From Acinetobacter kookii (GTDB taxonomy: Bacteria; Pseudomonadota; Gammaproteobacteria; Pseudomonadales; Moraxellaceae), in assembly GCF_900096895.1 (NCBI RefSeq), contig NZ_FMYO01000010.1:1-64000 (forward strand): a stretch of DNA of 64,000 bases, read 5' to 3'. The position numbers and the translations under genes are program-made. Below are positions 37,808 through 47,570 of the stretch, in pieces. Within the stretch, counting starts at the first letter, position 1. Every line of letters begins with the position of its first letter. Under the pieces are notes generated by a model. It worked only from the letters and a program-made list of their open reading frames with translations, was not told the origin of the DNA and did no database searches.

Positions 37808-39913
37808 TTAGAATACTTTGCTCACACTTAATCCCGCACTCCAGTTCAAACCATCTGCGGGTTCAAAGAAGCGCCCATTGCCATCATTGACAATCACTGA
37901 ACCGACATAGTCCTCATCCAGAATATTATCAACTCTAGCAAAAGTCCGGACTTTCCAGTCGGCCTGTTTCCAGACATATCCTGCATTGGCCGAAACCAAG
38001 CTATAGCCTGATGCGGCATCGCTATTTGCATCATCTACATAGATTTTGTCCATATAACGGACATCAATACCCGCATTAAAGCCGGTTTCCGGCTGCCAGC
38101 CCAAAGAGGCAAAAGCCTGATTTCTGGCAATGCCGGGAATCTTGTTGCCTTTCTGCACCGTACTGTCCGGAATCGCTGCGTCAAATGTAGCATCAATATA
38201 GCTGTAGCTGGCTTGGGCAGTTAAATCACGCCATAGATTTTTGTTCCAGGACAGCTCTATCCCTTCACGTCGCGTTTTATCCGCATTCTTATAGGTCGCA
38301 CGGCCATCTATTGTCCCCGCAGAGACAATATCGTCTCGGGTTTTGCTTTGGAAAACTGCAGCCGTGAAAGCCCCCCATGCATTTTGCGCTTTTACACCCA
38401 GCTCATAATTATCGCTGCTGGCAGGGCGTAAATTAAAGTTTATGCCCTCATTTGCGGAATAGGCCATTTCGGTAAAGGTCGGTGTTTCAAAACCTTTGGC
38501 ATAGCTGGCATAGGCATTCAGCTGATCCTTGATTTTCCAGCTTAAAGCCGCCGAAGGCAGCACTTTGTCATAGTCGGTCTTGCCGCTGTCATCGCCATTG
38601 CCTGTGACAATATAGTGATCGTTGGACTCGTAATGCACATTGCTATAACGCAGCCCTGCATCCAAAGTCCAGCTTGGCATGAAATCCCAGGAGGCCTGCA
38701 AATAAGGATCCAGATTCCAGAGGATATTCTGCTCATCCCGGCGTAGATTACCTTTTACGCCAAACTGCCCATTGGCATTAAAGTTTTCATATCCCTGACG
38801 GTCTTCATCCATATAGTCAAAGGCCAGTCCCGCGGTCAACCGTGTATTGGGCAGCAAATCTTTACCCGTCCAGCGCAAGTCCGTACCGTAATAATCACGG
38901 CTGAAATCAATTACCCCACCGGCATGACGCGGGTTATTTTGCGGTGCCCGAGGAATCGACTGGTATTGTATGACTTCACGATGTCCCAGATAAGCCATGG
39001 CATACAGTTCATGCTGATCGCTGACTGGTTTTGACCAGGTCAGACCGGTCTGGGTCTGATTGATTTCTTTACGCACATCGTATTGGTTGGAAGCATCATT
39101 GACCTGTTTGGGATTATTTTTCCACTGGTTTCGATTCAAGCCCTGCGGATCATCCGCATTAATATCGACATGGTTCACAATCCAGTTCAGCCTGGAACCG
39201 TCATCCAGGTTCCAGGTCAGTTTGGCATTGCTGAGTACTTTTCTGGCCGCGCTATGCTCACGATAACCATCGGTATCAAAATAGGATGAACTGACCACAT
39301 AGCTCGGCTCACCGGCTTGATCTGCACCACCTTGCAACACCACATCGGCACGGCTTTTATGCTGACTGCCCCCTGAATAACCCAGTTCAATGGAATCTTG
39401 GCCTTCGCCCTGTTTGGTCGTGGTCAAAATTGTGCCGCCAGAAGAATTGCCATACAGTGCAGAAAATGGCCCACCCAACACTTCAATATGATCCAGGCTG
39501 ATTAAATCGATATTTGAGGTCTGGCCCTGCCCATCCGGCATGCTTGCAGGAATACCGTCAACATATAAACGGATACCACGCACCCCAAAAGTTGAACGTG
39601 CACCAAAGCCACGCATGGAAATCTGTAAATCCTGGGCGTAATTTTCACGGTTATTCAACTGTAGCCCTGGCACACCTTGTAAGGTTTCAGAAAGATTGAC
39701 CCCCAGATGATTAGCCTTGCTATCTTGTTCGATTCGATATACAGAAGCCGGTGTTTGCAGCCATTCAGTATCCGTACGTGTCGCTTCTATTTTTAGGATA
39801 GGAAGCAAAACAGGTTCCGCAGAACCTGTTTGTGCATATAGATTTTGGCAGATGCATGCTGTTAAGCAAAGCAAACTCGTGTGGAAGGACATCATCAGAT
39901 TGTTACTTTGCAT
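37808..39913 (-). CDS. TonB-dependent outer-membrane receptor
   Basis: 701-aa receptor. A signal peptide (MMSFHTSLLCLTACICQNLYA) is followed by a plug domain (NLSETLQGVPGLQLNNRENY, ISMRGFGARSTFGVRGIRLYVDGIPASMPDGQG, VLGGPFSALYGNSSGGTI) and a 22-strand-type barrel ending LSVSKVF with a terminal Phe. The plug resembles YncD-type receptors. The ligand is probably an iron or other metal complex but cannot be read from sequence. Upstream lies a porin remnant. Confidence 0.88.
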   Translation of the reverse strand: MQSNNLMMSFHTSLLCLTACICQNLYAQTGSAEPVLLPILKIEATRTDTEWLQTPASVYRIEQDSKANHLGVNLSETLQGVPGLQLNNRENYAQDLQISMRGFGARSTFGVRGIRLYVDGIPASMPDGQGQTSNIDLISLDHIEVLGGPFSALYGNSSGGTILTTTKQGEGQDSIELGYSGGSQHKSRADVVLQGGADQAGEPSYVVSSSYFDTDGYREHSAARKVLSNAKLTWNLDDGSRLNWIVNHVDINADDPQGLNRNQWKNNPKQVNDASNQYDVRKEINQTQTGLTWSKPVSDQHELYAMAYLGHREVIQYQSIPRAPQNNPRHAGGVIDFSRDYYGTDLRWTGKDLLPNTRLTAGLAFDYMDEDRQGYENFNANGQFGVKGNLRRDEQNILWNLDPYLQASWDFMPSWTLDAGLRYSNVHYESNDHYIVTGNGDDSGKTDYDKVLPSAALSWKIKDQLNAYASYAKGFETPTFTEMAYSANEGINFNLRPASSDNYELGVKAQNAWGAFTAAVFQSKTRDDIVSAGTIDGRATYKNADKTRREGIELSWNKNLWRDLTAQASYSYIDATFDAAIPDSTVQKGNKIPGIARNQAFASLGWQPETGFNAGIDVRYMDKIYVDDANSDAASGYSLVSANAGYVWKQADWKVRTFARVDNILDEDYVGSVIVNDGNGRFFEPADGLNWSAGLSVSKVF

Positions 39914-39959
39914 GGGCCTGTACCTGCCTTCTTCTCAGTTAGAACGCGATTCTTGATCC

Positions 39960-40285
39960 TCAGCCTAACACGAATACATTATTCACATTGTAGGTTAATC
40001 CTGGATGGATCACATCTTGCAAGTTTGGACGAATCATCAGCCATTGGGTAGGATTAGGACTGTCATTCAATTCCACATTATATTCCGCACTGGCATTAAA
40101 TACAGGGCTTGTTACACGTCGTTGACATGTACACGGTTAATGGCCACACCTGAAATGGCATTGGGATGGAAACGAAACCAGCCGCTATATTTTAAACCGC
40201 AAGCCATTGTGAAACCGGCACCTTCATTCACAGCGTGCCTCGCCATTTGTCCATGTGTGTCGCCTACAGTGCAGTGTTTCAAACC
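39960..40285 (-). pseudogene. Remnant of an OprB-type carbohydrate porin (C-terminal part)
   Basis: On the minus strand one frame reads GLKYSGWFRFHPNAISGVAI and ends VHVND; the next frame continues with VFNASAEYNVELNDSPNP and QWLMIRPNLQDVIHPG, then stops at 39960-39962. Both parts match the C-terminal region of OprB porins. Adding one base near 40118 would join them. No N-terminal half is found between here and mutM, so the gene is truncated as well as frameshifted. The rest of the 573-base gap 39914-40486 holds nothing else I can name. Confidence 0.7.
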
Positions 40286-40486
40286 GGTTCAGGACCTCGG
40301 GTACGGGAAACAAAAAATCTTATCCTGAACATTTTTGGCTGATGAAATAAATCTCTGATGTCGACATTTTTAAGGTGCATCAAAATAAAATAATCGGCCA
40401 TTTTTCTGGTTTTCCTTTCGCATTTTTACTTGCAATCAAGCTGAAATCGCCCAATATTAGCCATATTCTCCTGTCTCTGATCTGCC

Positions 40487-41347
40487 ATGCCCGAATTACC
40501 TGAAGTTGAAACCACCAAAACCAGTCTTTTGCCACTGTTGGAGCAAACCGTCTTAAAGGTAGAAGTCCGTCAACCGAGCTTACGTTGGCCTATTCCTGAA
40601 AATATACAGAAATTGGTGGGACAAAAATTAGTTCAGCTGACCCGCCGTTCCAAATATATTCTGGCTGAATTTGAACAGGACAGCATGCTTTGGCATTTGG
40701 GCATGTCGGGCAGCTTCAGATTGTGTGCAACAACAGATGAACTGCGTAAACACGATCATCTGATCATTCAATTTGAAGATATTGAACTGCGTTATCATGA
40801 TCCTCGCCGTTTTGGCTGTATTTTATGGTTAAATGCTGCGACTCAAAGCAAACTGATTGACACTTTAGGTCCTGAACCTTTGAGCGATGATTTCAATGCA
40901 AACTACCTGGCTGAGAAACTCAAAAACAAACAGGTTGGCACTAAAGTTGCAATTATGGATAACCATGTTGTGGTTGGTGTGGGCAATATCTACGCGACAG
41001 AAAGTTTGTTTAATTTAGGCATTCACCCGGCACAACCTGCAAAAAATTTAAGCTTTGCACAGATTGAAAAACTTGTGATTGAAATTAAACGTATTTTGCA
41101 GCAAGCCATAGATTTAGGGGGTTCTACCTTGCGTGACTATACCAATGCCATGGGTGAAAATGGTTATTTTCAGCAAACCCTGCTTGCTTATGGTCGTGCC
41201 GGTGAAATGTGTGTGAACTGCGAAACCACGCTTGAAAATATAAAACTTGGACAACGTGCCTCTGTGTTCTGTCCTGAGTGCCAACCTTTAAAAAAAGCCA
41301 AAGTGACACCTCAACGTGTTGCCAAGTCGCGAGGGAAAACTTCATGA
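40487..41347 (+). CDS. mutM: Formamidopyrimidine-DNA glycosylase
   Basis: 286-aa base-excision repair enzyme that removes 8-oxoguanine and cleaves the AP site. The catalytic N-terminus MPELPEVETTK (Pro2, Glu3) and RRSKYILAEF are present, as is the C-terminal zinc finger CVNC-x16-CPEC. Length is slightly above the usual 270 because of a basic tail. Its stop overlaps the parvulin start (ATGA). Confidence 0.95.
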   Translation: MPELPEVETTKTSLLPLLEQTVLKVEVRQPSLRWPIPENIQKLVGQKLVQLTRRSKYILAEFEQDSMLWHLGMSGSFRLCATTDELRKHDHLIIQFEDIELRYHDPRRFGCILWLNAATQSKLIDTLGPEPLSDDFNANYLAEKLKNKQVGTKVAIMDNHVVVGVGNIYATESLFNLGIHPAQPAKNLSFAQIEKLVIEIKRILQQAIDLGGSTLRDYTNAMGENGYFQQTLLAYGRAGEMCVNCETTLENIKLGQRASVFCPECQPLKKAKVTPQRVAKSRGKTS

Positions 41348-41625
41348 AAACTGCGATTGTTCGTCACATCCTTGTCAAAGATAAAGATACCTGTGAACAA
41401 CTCAAAAAGCGTATTCAATCCGGTGCTGACTTTGCAAAAATTGCGAAGCAATATTCCACCTGCCCTTCGGGCAAAAAAGGAGGTGAGCTAGGTGAAGTCA
41501 AGAAAGGACAACTGGTACCAGTCATTGATAAACTGGTCTTTACTGCAGCTGAACGTGTTTTACACGGCCCTGTCAAAAGTCAGTTTGGTTTTCACCTGGT
41601 TGAAGTTAAGTTTCGCATGGACTAA
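41344..41625 (+). CDS. ppiC: Parvulin-type peptidyl-prolyl isomerase
   Basis: 93-aa cytoplasmic single-domain parvulin like E. coli PpiC. It contains VRHILVKDKDTCEQLK, FAKIAKQYSTCPSGKKGGELGEVKKGQLV and the C-terminal GPVKSQFGFHLVEV. The start at 41344 forms an ATGA overlap with the mutM stop; the frame extends upstream into mutM, but only this start fits the family. Confidence 0.92.
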   Translation: MKTAIVRHILVKDKDTCEQLKKRIQSGADFAKIAKQYSTCPSGKKGGELGEVKKGQLVPVIDKLVFTAAERVLHGPVKSQFGFHLVEVKFRMD

Positions 41626-42305
41626 ACATCTGTTTTAAATCACTTAAGAATTCAGTCCATGTATGGGGCTGAATTTCTGTATCTTGCTGCTGGGCAGGAC
41701 TGATCCAGTAGGTGTGCAACCCTAACTGTTGTGCTGCTTGTATATCCACTTCATTGTCATCTCCATCCATTAAGCATTGCTGTGGATGAAGCTTAAAAGC
41801 CTGACAAACGTTTAAAAATGCCTGGGGATGGGGTTTGGCAACACCCTGCTCATCACTTATAAAATAATGTGTACACCAACGCTCTAAATGAAGATGACGG
41901 ATTTTTTGCAATTGACCTTATGCAGGTCCATTGGTCAGTACTGCCATCTGCAAGCCTAAAGCCTGGCATAGGTTTAATGCCTCTTCTGCACCCTCACAAA
42001 AATGATGATGTTGTAAAGCATGCTGCATGAAGCTTTGGTTTAATGTTGTCGCCCAAATCCACATCATCAATACCACATTGCTGTAAGGGCTTGAGATAAC
42101 GATATAGACGATATTCGCTTACCGTTAAATCCTGCTGCATATAGGCGTCCCACAAAGTGTCATGCAATACCTCATAGGCCTGCCAAAAGACATCTACAGA
42201 CAGGTGCTGAACAATCTTTTCATTCAACTGCTGTCTGGCAAAGCGCTGTGTCCGATCCCAGTCCAACAAGGTATGATCAAGATCAAAAATCACCAATTTC
42301 AGCAT
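41606..42305 (-). pseudogene. HAD-superfamily hydrolase (YjjG-like), disrupted
   Basis: The N-terminal part (MLKLVIFDLDHTLLDWDRTQ, 42305 down to about 42040) carries HAD motif I. The frame shifts near 42050; the other frame continues QHHHFCEGAEEALNLCQALG and LQMAVLTNGPA, then meets an in-frame TAA near 41927 and resumes with GQLQKIRHLHLERW, motif III-like KPHPQAF and motif IV DGDDNEVDIQAA. Two independent lesions (frameshift and nonsense) make a real pseudogene likely. Its 3' end overlaps the convergent ppiC stop by 20 bases. Confidence 0.85.
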
Positions 42306-42403
42306 GGGTTGGTCCATAAAACAGAAGGTCGAACATCACAAAGGGTAGACACTAGATTTAAAATCTAAATTTAAAATCCAAGCCAACAGTTATGAGTAAA
42401 AAT

Positions 42404-42433
42404 AAAAAACGGCACAGAGAGTGCCGTTTTTTT
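42404..42433. terminator. Terminator after mscL
   Basis: ACGGCAC-AGAGA-GTGCCGT between A and T runs, 13 bases beyond the mscL stop on the minus strand. Confidence 0.85.
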
Positions 42434-42445
42434 CTTTTTCAGCCA

Positions 42446-42883
42446 TTAAAGTTGCGGGCGTTTTTTCAACTCATCACGAATTTCACGCAGCAATTCAATG
42501 TCGGCCGGGGTAGTCGGTGTTTCCTCTACCGGGCCTTCCTGTTTACGCAAACGGTTCATAAGTTTAACCAGCAAGAAAACCACCCAGGCAAGAATCAGGA
42601 AGTTTATGAAGATAGTTAAAAAATTACCATAGGTTAAGACATTCACACCCGCTTTTTGCAATTCAGCTAAAGATTGCAAATTATTCGGGTTACTGCCGAG
42701 CACAAAGAATTTCTGGGTGAAATCGACACCACCGCCCGTAATAACCGTGATTAAAGGCATAATAATGTCTTTAACCAAAGAATCAATGATTTTACCAAAC
42801 GCACCACCAATGATGACACCAATCGCTAAATCCATCATATTGCCTTTAATGGCAAATTCTTTAAATTCTTGGATAATACTCAT
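42446..42883 (-). CDS. mscL: Large-conductance mechanosensitive channel
   Basis: 145-aa inner-membrane channel that opens under hypo-osmotic shock. The N-terminal [27 protein letters not shown] (S1 helix and pore TM1) and [26 protein letters not shown] (TM2) are typical, with a charged C-terminal bundle [13 protein letters not shown]. Single gene with its own terminator. Confidence 0.95.
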   Translation of the reverse strand: MSIIQEFKEFAIKGNMMDLAIGVIIGGAFGKIIDSLVKDIIMPLITVITGGGVDFTQKFFVLGSNPNNLQSLAELQKAGVNVLTYGNFLTIFINFLILAWVVFLLVKLMNRLRKQEGPVEETPTTPADIELLREIRDELKKRPQL

Positions 42884-43028
42884 AACTTTCTCCAGCTTTT
42901 CTTGATGCTATTCTTTTAAAGTATTTTAAAAACTGTCCTACCCTTTTAAGCACGAATAACAGTTCATAATTCCTTATAATTTACTTGGAATTTAACATCT
43001 TGGACATATTGATTTTCTAATTATAAAC

Positions 43029-43064
43029 AAAAAAATGCTACCACTGACGTGATAGCATTTTTTA
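43029..43064 (-). terminator. Terminator after typA
   Basis: ATGCTA and TAGCAT arms with a partly paired centre and flanking A/T runs, 28 bases beyond the typA stop. Confidence 0.75.
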
Positions 43065-43091
43065 CATTCTAAATCTGATTCAATTAAATCA

Positions 43092-44924
43092 TTAAGAGCG
43101 GTTACGTTTACGTTCGTTTTCAGTCAACCAACGCTTACGGATACGGATTGATTTCGGTGTAACTTCAACCAGCTCGTCGTCTTCAATGAATTCAAGTGCT
43201 TGTTCAAGTGTGTATTCAATTGCTGGAACCAGTGTTAAAGCATCATCAGTACCTGACGCACGTACGTTGGTTAACTGTTTCGCTTTAGTCGGGTTCACAA
43301 CCATGTCGTCTGAACGGGAGTTAATACCCACGATCATACCTTCGTAAACTTCTAACTGAGGTTTAGCGAATAGGCGGCCACGGTCTTGCAAGCTGAACAA
43401 TGCATAACCCAGGCAAGTACCTTGAACCATAGAGATCAATACACCGTTTTGACGTTTCGCAACAGTACCTTGTTTCATAGGACCGTAGTGCGAGAAGCTT
43501 GATGTCATGATCCCTGTACCAGAAGTCATGGTCAAGAATTCAGAACGGAAACCAATTAAACCACGTGAAGGAACAGTTGCTTCAATACGGATACGGCCTT
43601 TACCGTCAACTTCCATATTGGTCATCTCGCCTTTACGGTGACCCATTTGTTCCATCACAGCGCCTTGGTGCTGTTCTTCAACGTCAAAAGTTACGTTTTC
43701 GTACGGTTCTTGCATTTGACCGTCGATTTCTTTCAAGATCACTTGCGGACGAGATACACCCATCTCGAAACCTTCACGACGCATGTTTTCAATCAGAACT
43801 GAAAGGTGAAGTTCACCACGACCAGACACTTTGAAACGGTCAGGACTGTCAGTATCTTCAACACGAAGTGCCACGTTGTGGATCAATTCGCGGTCAAGAC
43901 GTTCACGGATGTTACGTGAAGTTACGAACTTACCTTCTTTACCGGCAAACGGTGAGTTGTTGACCTGGAATGTCATCGAAACTGTTGGTTCGTCAACAGA
44001 AAGCGGTGGCAATGCTTCAACGTTCTTAGGATCACAGATCGTATCAGAGATATGAAGCTCTTCCATACCTGTGACACATACGATGTCACCAGCAGAAGCA
44101 GATTCAACGTCAATACGCTCAAGACCGTGGTAACCCATGATTTTTAAGATACGACCGTTACGTGTCTTACCTTCTTTATCAATAACAGTTACAGGTGTGT
44201 TTAATTTTACTGAACCGCGTTGGATACGACCAACACCGATTACACCAACGAAGCTGTTATAGTCCAAAGACGAAATTTGCATCTGGAATGGACCATCAAC
44301 GTCAACTGCTGGTGGTTCAACGATGTCTACGATTGTTTGGAACAATGGTGTCATGTCTTCAGCAAGTTCTTCTGGAGACGGACCCGCCACACCACGAAGA
44401 CCAGAAGCATAAACCACTGGGAAGTCTAACTGTTCGTCAGTACCACCCAGGTTGTCGAACAGGTCAAATACCTGGTCAATTACCCAGTCAGGACGCGCGT
44501 TTGGCTTGTCGACTTTGTTGATGATCACGATTGGTTTCAAGCCACGTGCGAACGCTTTTTGCGTTACGAAACGGGTTTGTGGCATTGGACCTTCTTGAGA
44601 ATCGACAAGAAGAAGTACACAGTCAACCATAGACATTACACGTTCAACTTCACCACCGAAGTCGGCGTGTCCCGGGGTGTCCACGATGTTGATACGGTAT
44701 TCTGTATCTGTACGTTTATCTAACCATTTGATTGCAGTGTTTTTTGCAAGAATGGTAATACCACGTTCACTTTCAATAGCGCCTGAATCCATAACACGCT
44801 CGATCTCACCCGCGCGTTCACCCAAAGCACCTGATTGTTGTAAAAGTTTGTCGACTAAAGTCGTTTTACCATGGTCGACGTGCGCGATGATGGCAATATT
44901 ACGGAGAGTTTTAATATCTGACAT
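43092..44924 (-). CDS. typA: Ribosome-associated GTPase TypA/BipA
   Basis: 610-aa translational GTPase. The P-loop [26 protein letters not shown] and [12 protein letters not shown] lie in the G domain; domains II, III and V and the BipA C-terminal domain follow. It binds the 70S ribosome and aids 50S assembly at low temperature or stress. M1 at 44924 gives [17 protein letters not shown], the usual start. Single gene. Confidence 0.97.
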   Translation of the reverse strand: MSDIKTLRNIAIIAHVDHGKTTLVDKLLQQSGALGERAGEIERVMDSGAIESERGITILAKNTAIKWLDKRTDTEYRINIVDTPGHADFGGEVERVMSMVDCVLLLVDSQEGPMPQTRFVTQKAFARGLKPIVIINKVDKPNARPDWVIDQVFDLFDNLGGTDEQLDFPVVYASGLRGVAGPSPEELAEDMTPLFQTIVDIVEPPAVDVDGPFQMQISSLDYNSFVGVIGVGRIQRGSVKLNTPVTVIDKEGKTRNGRILKIMGYHGLERIDVESASAGDIVCVTGMEELHISDTICDPKNVEALPPLSVDEPTVSMTFQVNNSPFAGKEGKFVTSRNIRERLDRELIHNVALRVEDTDSPDRFKVSGRGELHLSVLIENMRREGFEMGVSRPQVILKEIDGQMQEPYENVTFDVEEQHQGAVMEQMGHRKGEMTNMEVDGKGRIRIEATVPSRGLIGFRSEFLTMTSGTGIMTSSFSHYGPMKQGTVAKRQNGVLISMVQGTCLGYALFSLQDRGRLFAKPQLEVYEGMIVGINSRSDDMVVNPTKAKQLTNVRASGTDDALTLVPAIEYTLEQALEFIEDDELVEVTPKSIRIRKRWLTENERKRNRS

Positions 44925-45098
44925 GTAAATTCGATACGCTTTAAATTTGAGGGCAAATTATACAGAAAAAACTTAGCTTTTTATAGTGACAGTTTATTGA
45001 CAGTTACAAGTTTTTTTGACTATTCATCCCTTTTTCGGTTTGTAAAGTACTGTAACTCGATTAGAATAACGCCAAATTACTGCTGTACCTTTTTTTAC

Positions 45099-46469
45099 AT
45101 GTCTGATTTAGAAAACTCTCCCAAACAACAAGATCGTCTTGATTTGGTCTACGGATTAAACGATCGCCCCAAACCACTTATTGCTTTTCTCGCTGCCCTG
45201 CAACATTTACTTGCGATTATTGTCCCGATTGTCACCCCAGGTCTTTTGATCTGTCTTGCTTTAGGCGTATCCAAAGAAGACACCAACATGATTCTTTCCA
45301 TGTCCTTGGTGATCTCGGGGATTGCAACTTTCTTACAATGTAAAAAAGTTGGTCCTTTTGGCGCAGGTCTTTTAATTGTACAGGGCACCAGTTTTAACTT
45401 TATTGGCCCGATTATCGGCATTGGTTCAGCGATGGTCGCGGCAGGCACCCCTGTTGAAGCAGTGATGGCTTCTATTTTTGGTGTAGTAATTGCCGGCTCA
45501 TTCATTGAAATGGGTGTTTCACGTATTTTACCTTGGGTAAAACGGCTGATCACGCCCCTGGTTACAGGTATTGTCGTGCTGCTGATTGGCTTGACCTTAA
45601 TTAAAGAAGGTTTAATCAGTATGGGTGGCGGTTATCAGGCCATGGGTGACAAAACCTTTGCCAATGCCGACAATCTGATCATGTCCTGTACGGTACTGGC
45701 AATTATTATTGTCCTGAACCGTATCCGTATTACCTGGATCAAAAGCTCAGCCATTCTGATTGCCCTGATTATTGGTTATGCTCTTGCCGGTTTCATGGGA
45801 CATCTTGATTTTTCAGGCCTGAAAGATGCGCCGATGATTCAAATTCCAACCCCGATGCATTTTGGCTTAAGCTTCTCCTGGAGCTTGTTTATTCCAATGG
45901 CATTTATTTATCTGGTGACATCACTGGAAGCCATTGGTGACATTACCGCCACTTCAAAGATTTCCAACCAGCCAGTCGATGGCCCGGTATGGATGCAACG
46001 TATTAAAGGGGGGGTACTGGTGAATGGTGCCAACTCTCTGCTTGCCGGCTTATTCAATACTTTCCCGAGTTCGGTGTTTGCACAGAATAATGGCGTCATT
46101 CAGCTTACCGGGGTTGCAAGCCGTTATGTGGGTATCTGGATTGCAGCATTACTGGTGATTTTAGGCTTGTTGCCTGCGGTTGCCGGCGTGATTCAAGCAG
46201 TCCCTCAAGCCGTACTCGGCGGTGCTGTGATGGTGATGTTTGGTGCGGTAGCGGCGTCTGGTATTAATATCCTGTCAGGGATTCATCTTGACCGTCGTGC
46301 CCTGTTAATTATTGCGATTTCACTGGGACTCGGTTTGGGTGTTGCACAAGTCCCACAAATTTTGGAACATCTTCCTGAATTATTCCGTAACATCTTCAGT
46401 TCTGGCGTAGCGACTGGCGGTATTGCAGCATTGCTTTTAAATATTATTCTTCCTGAATCGAAGCAATAA
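45099..46469 (+). CDS. NCS2 family xanthine/uracil permease (XanP/XanQ-like)
   Basis: 456-aa purine permease with about 12-14 helices. The nucleobase-ascorbate transporter signature QNNGVIQLTGVASRYVG (about 330-346) matches xanthine permeases. LVYGLNDRPKPLIAFLAALQHL near the N-terminus is typical. The start at 45099 is preferred; the frame opens 34 codons upstream without similarity. Substrate xanthine is inferred. A terminator follows. Confidence 0.88.
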   Translation: MSDLENSPKQQDRLDLVYGLNDRPKPLIAFLAALQHLLAIIVPIVTPGLLICLALGVSKEDTNMILSMSLVISGIATFLQCKKVGPFGAGLLIVQGTSFNFIGPIIGIGSAMVAAGTPVEAVMASIFGVVIAGSFIEMGVSRILPWVKRLITPLVTGIVVLLIGLTLIKEGLISMGGGYQAMGDKTFANADNLIMSCTVLAIIIVLNRIRITWIKSSAILIALIIGYALAGFMGHLDFSGLKDAPMIQIPTPMHFGLSFSWSLFIPMAFIYLVTSLEAIGDITATSKISNQPVDGPVWMQRIKGGVLVNGANSLLAGLFNTFPSSVFAQNNGVIQLTGVASRYVGIWIAALLVILGLLPAVAGVIQAVPQAVLGGAVMVMFGAVAASGINILSGIHLDRRALLIIAISLGLGLGVAQVPQILEHLPELFRNIFSSGVATGGIAALLLNIILPESKQ

Positions 46470-46484
46470 TTTCATTTCAGCATC

Positions 46485-46517
46485 AACTCTGCCCAGCATT
46501 GTCTGGGCAGAGTTTTT
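46485..46517 (+). terminator. Terminator after the xanthine permease
   Basis: AACTCTGCCCAG-CATTGT-CTGGGCAGAGTTTTT, a strong stem followed by T. Confidence 0.9.
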
Positions 46518-46535
46518 CAATGGCGAGATAAAAAA

Positions 46536-47561
46536 ATGGATCCAAGAAGTGAAGTTGTCATTCGGCAGCATGAATATCTTTCTGGACGTGTGCTTTTGGT
46601 CAATGCACCTACGGATGAGTTACTTTCCAATCTAGGAAAAGACATCAGCCCTTGTTTCTGGACCTGGAATTATAATGAATTTCAATATTTTCAGTCGCAA
46701 CAGGCCAATGTCCATTTTGGCGTAGAGCTTCCTGAAGGCAGTTTTGACCAGGCCATTATCTTTGTACCGAAGTCCAAAGAACTCCTAAATTATGTGCTGC
46801 ATAATGTCGTCAGCCGTCTAGGTTTAGGTGCTTCCATTTTCCTGGTGGGTGAGAAAAAAGGCGGCGTTGAACGCGCAGCCAAACAGCTCCAGCCTTATGG
46901 TAAAGCCATTAAACTGGACAGTGCACGTCATTGCCAGCTCTGGCAGGTCAAGGTTGAATCGACGGCTCAAGAAAAGGCTTTGGCAGACTGGGCTCAAGCA
47001 TATACGGTAGCAACACCGAAAGGTGATCTCACTATTTGTGCCCTGCCCGGCGTATTCAGCCAAAATCGTTTAGATGTCGGTACAGCGGTATTTTTACCGT
47101 TTTTATCACAGGTTACTTCAGGTAAAATTGCCGACTTTGGCTGTGGTGCCGGTGTGATCAGTGCCTATCTGGCAAAACTGAATCCGAAAAACCGTATTTT
47201 TGCGCTGGATGTCGATGCTTTTGCTTTGGCCTCAACCCGCATGACGTTTGAAAAAAATGGCCTTTCTCCCGAACAGCTGGAAATTACCGCTGTGACCGGT
47301 ATTGAAGATGCGCCGCTTTTCTTGCATGCCATCGTCAGCAATCCGCCTTTCCATCAAGGCATTCAGACCAATTATGATGCCAGCGAAAGCCTGTGCAAGA
47401 CTTCACGCCGTCATTTGAAATCGGGTGGTGAACTCTGGATTGTGGCAAACCGCTTTTTAAATTATCCATTACTCATTGAACAAAGCTTTGGCAAATGTAC
47501 AACCAAAGCCGATCAACAAGGCTTTAAAGTGCTGTTCGCTAGCACTGAAAAGAAATCTTAA
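46536..47561 (+). CDS. rsmC: 16S rRNA (guanine-N2)-methyltransferase RsmC
   Basis: 341-aa two-domain methyltransferase that modifies G1207. The C-terminal SAM domain has [18 protein letters not shown] (motif I), [12 protein letters not shown] and the catalytic [14 protein letters not shown] (NPPF). The N-terminal domain is the inactive duplicate seen in RsmC. lysP follows nine bases after the stop, so the two are cotranscribed. Confidence 0.92.
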   Translation: MDPRSEVVIRQHEYLSGRVLLVNAPTDELLSNLGKDISPCFWTWNYNEFQYFQSQQANVHFGVELPEGSFDQAIIFVPKSKELLNYVLHNVVSRLGLGASIFLVGEKKGGVERAAKQLQPYGKAIKLDSARHCQLWQVKVESTAQEKALADWAQAYTVATPKGDLTICALPGVFSQNRLDVGTAVFLPFLSQVTSGKIADFGCGAGVISAYLAKLNPKNRIFALDVDAFALASTRMTFEKNGLSPEQLEITAVTGIEDAPLFLHAIVSNPPFHQGIQTNYDASESLCKTSRRHLKSGGELWIVANRFLNYPLLIEQSFGKCTTKADQQGFKVLFASTEKKS

Positions 47562-47570
47562 GGAACAACG

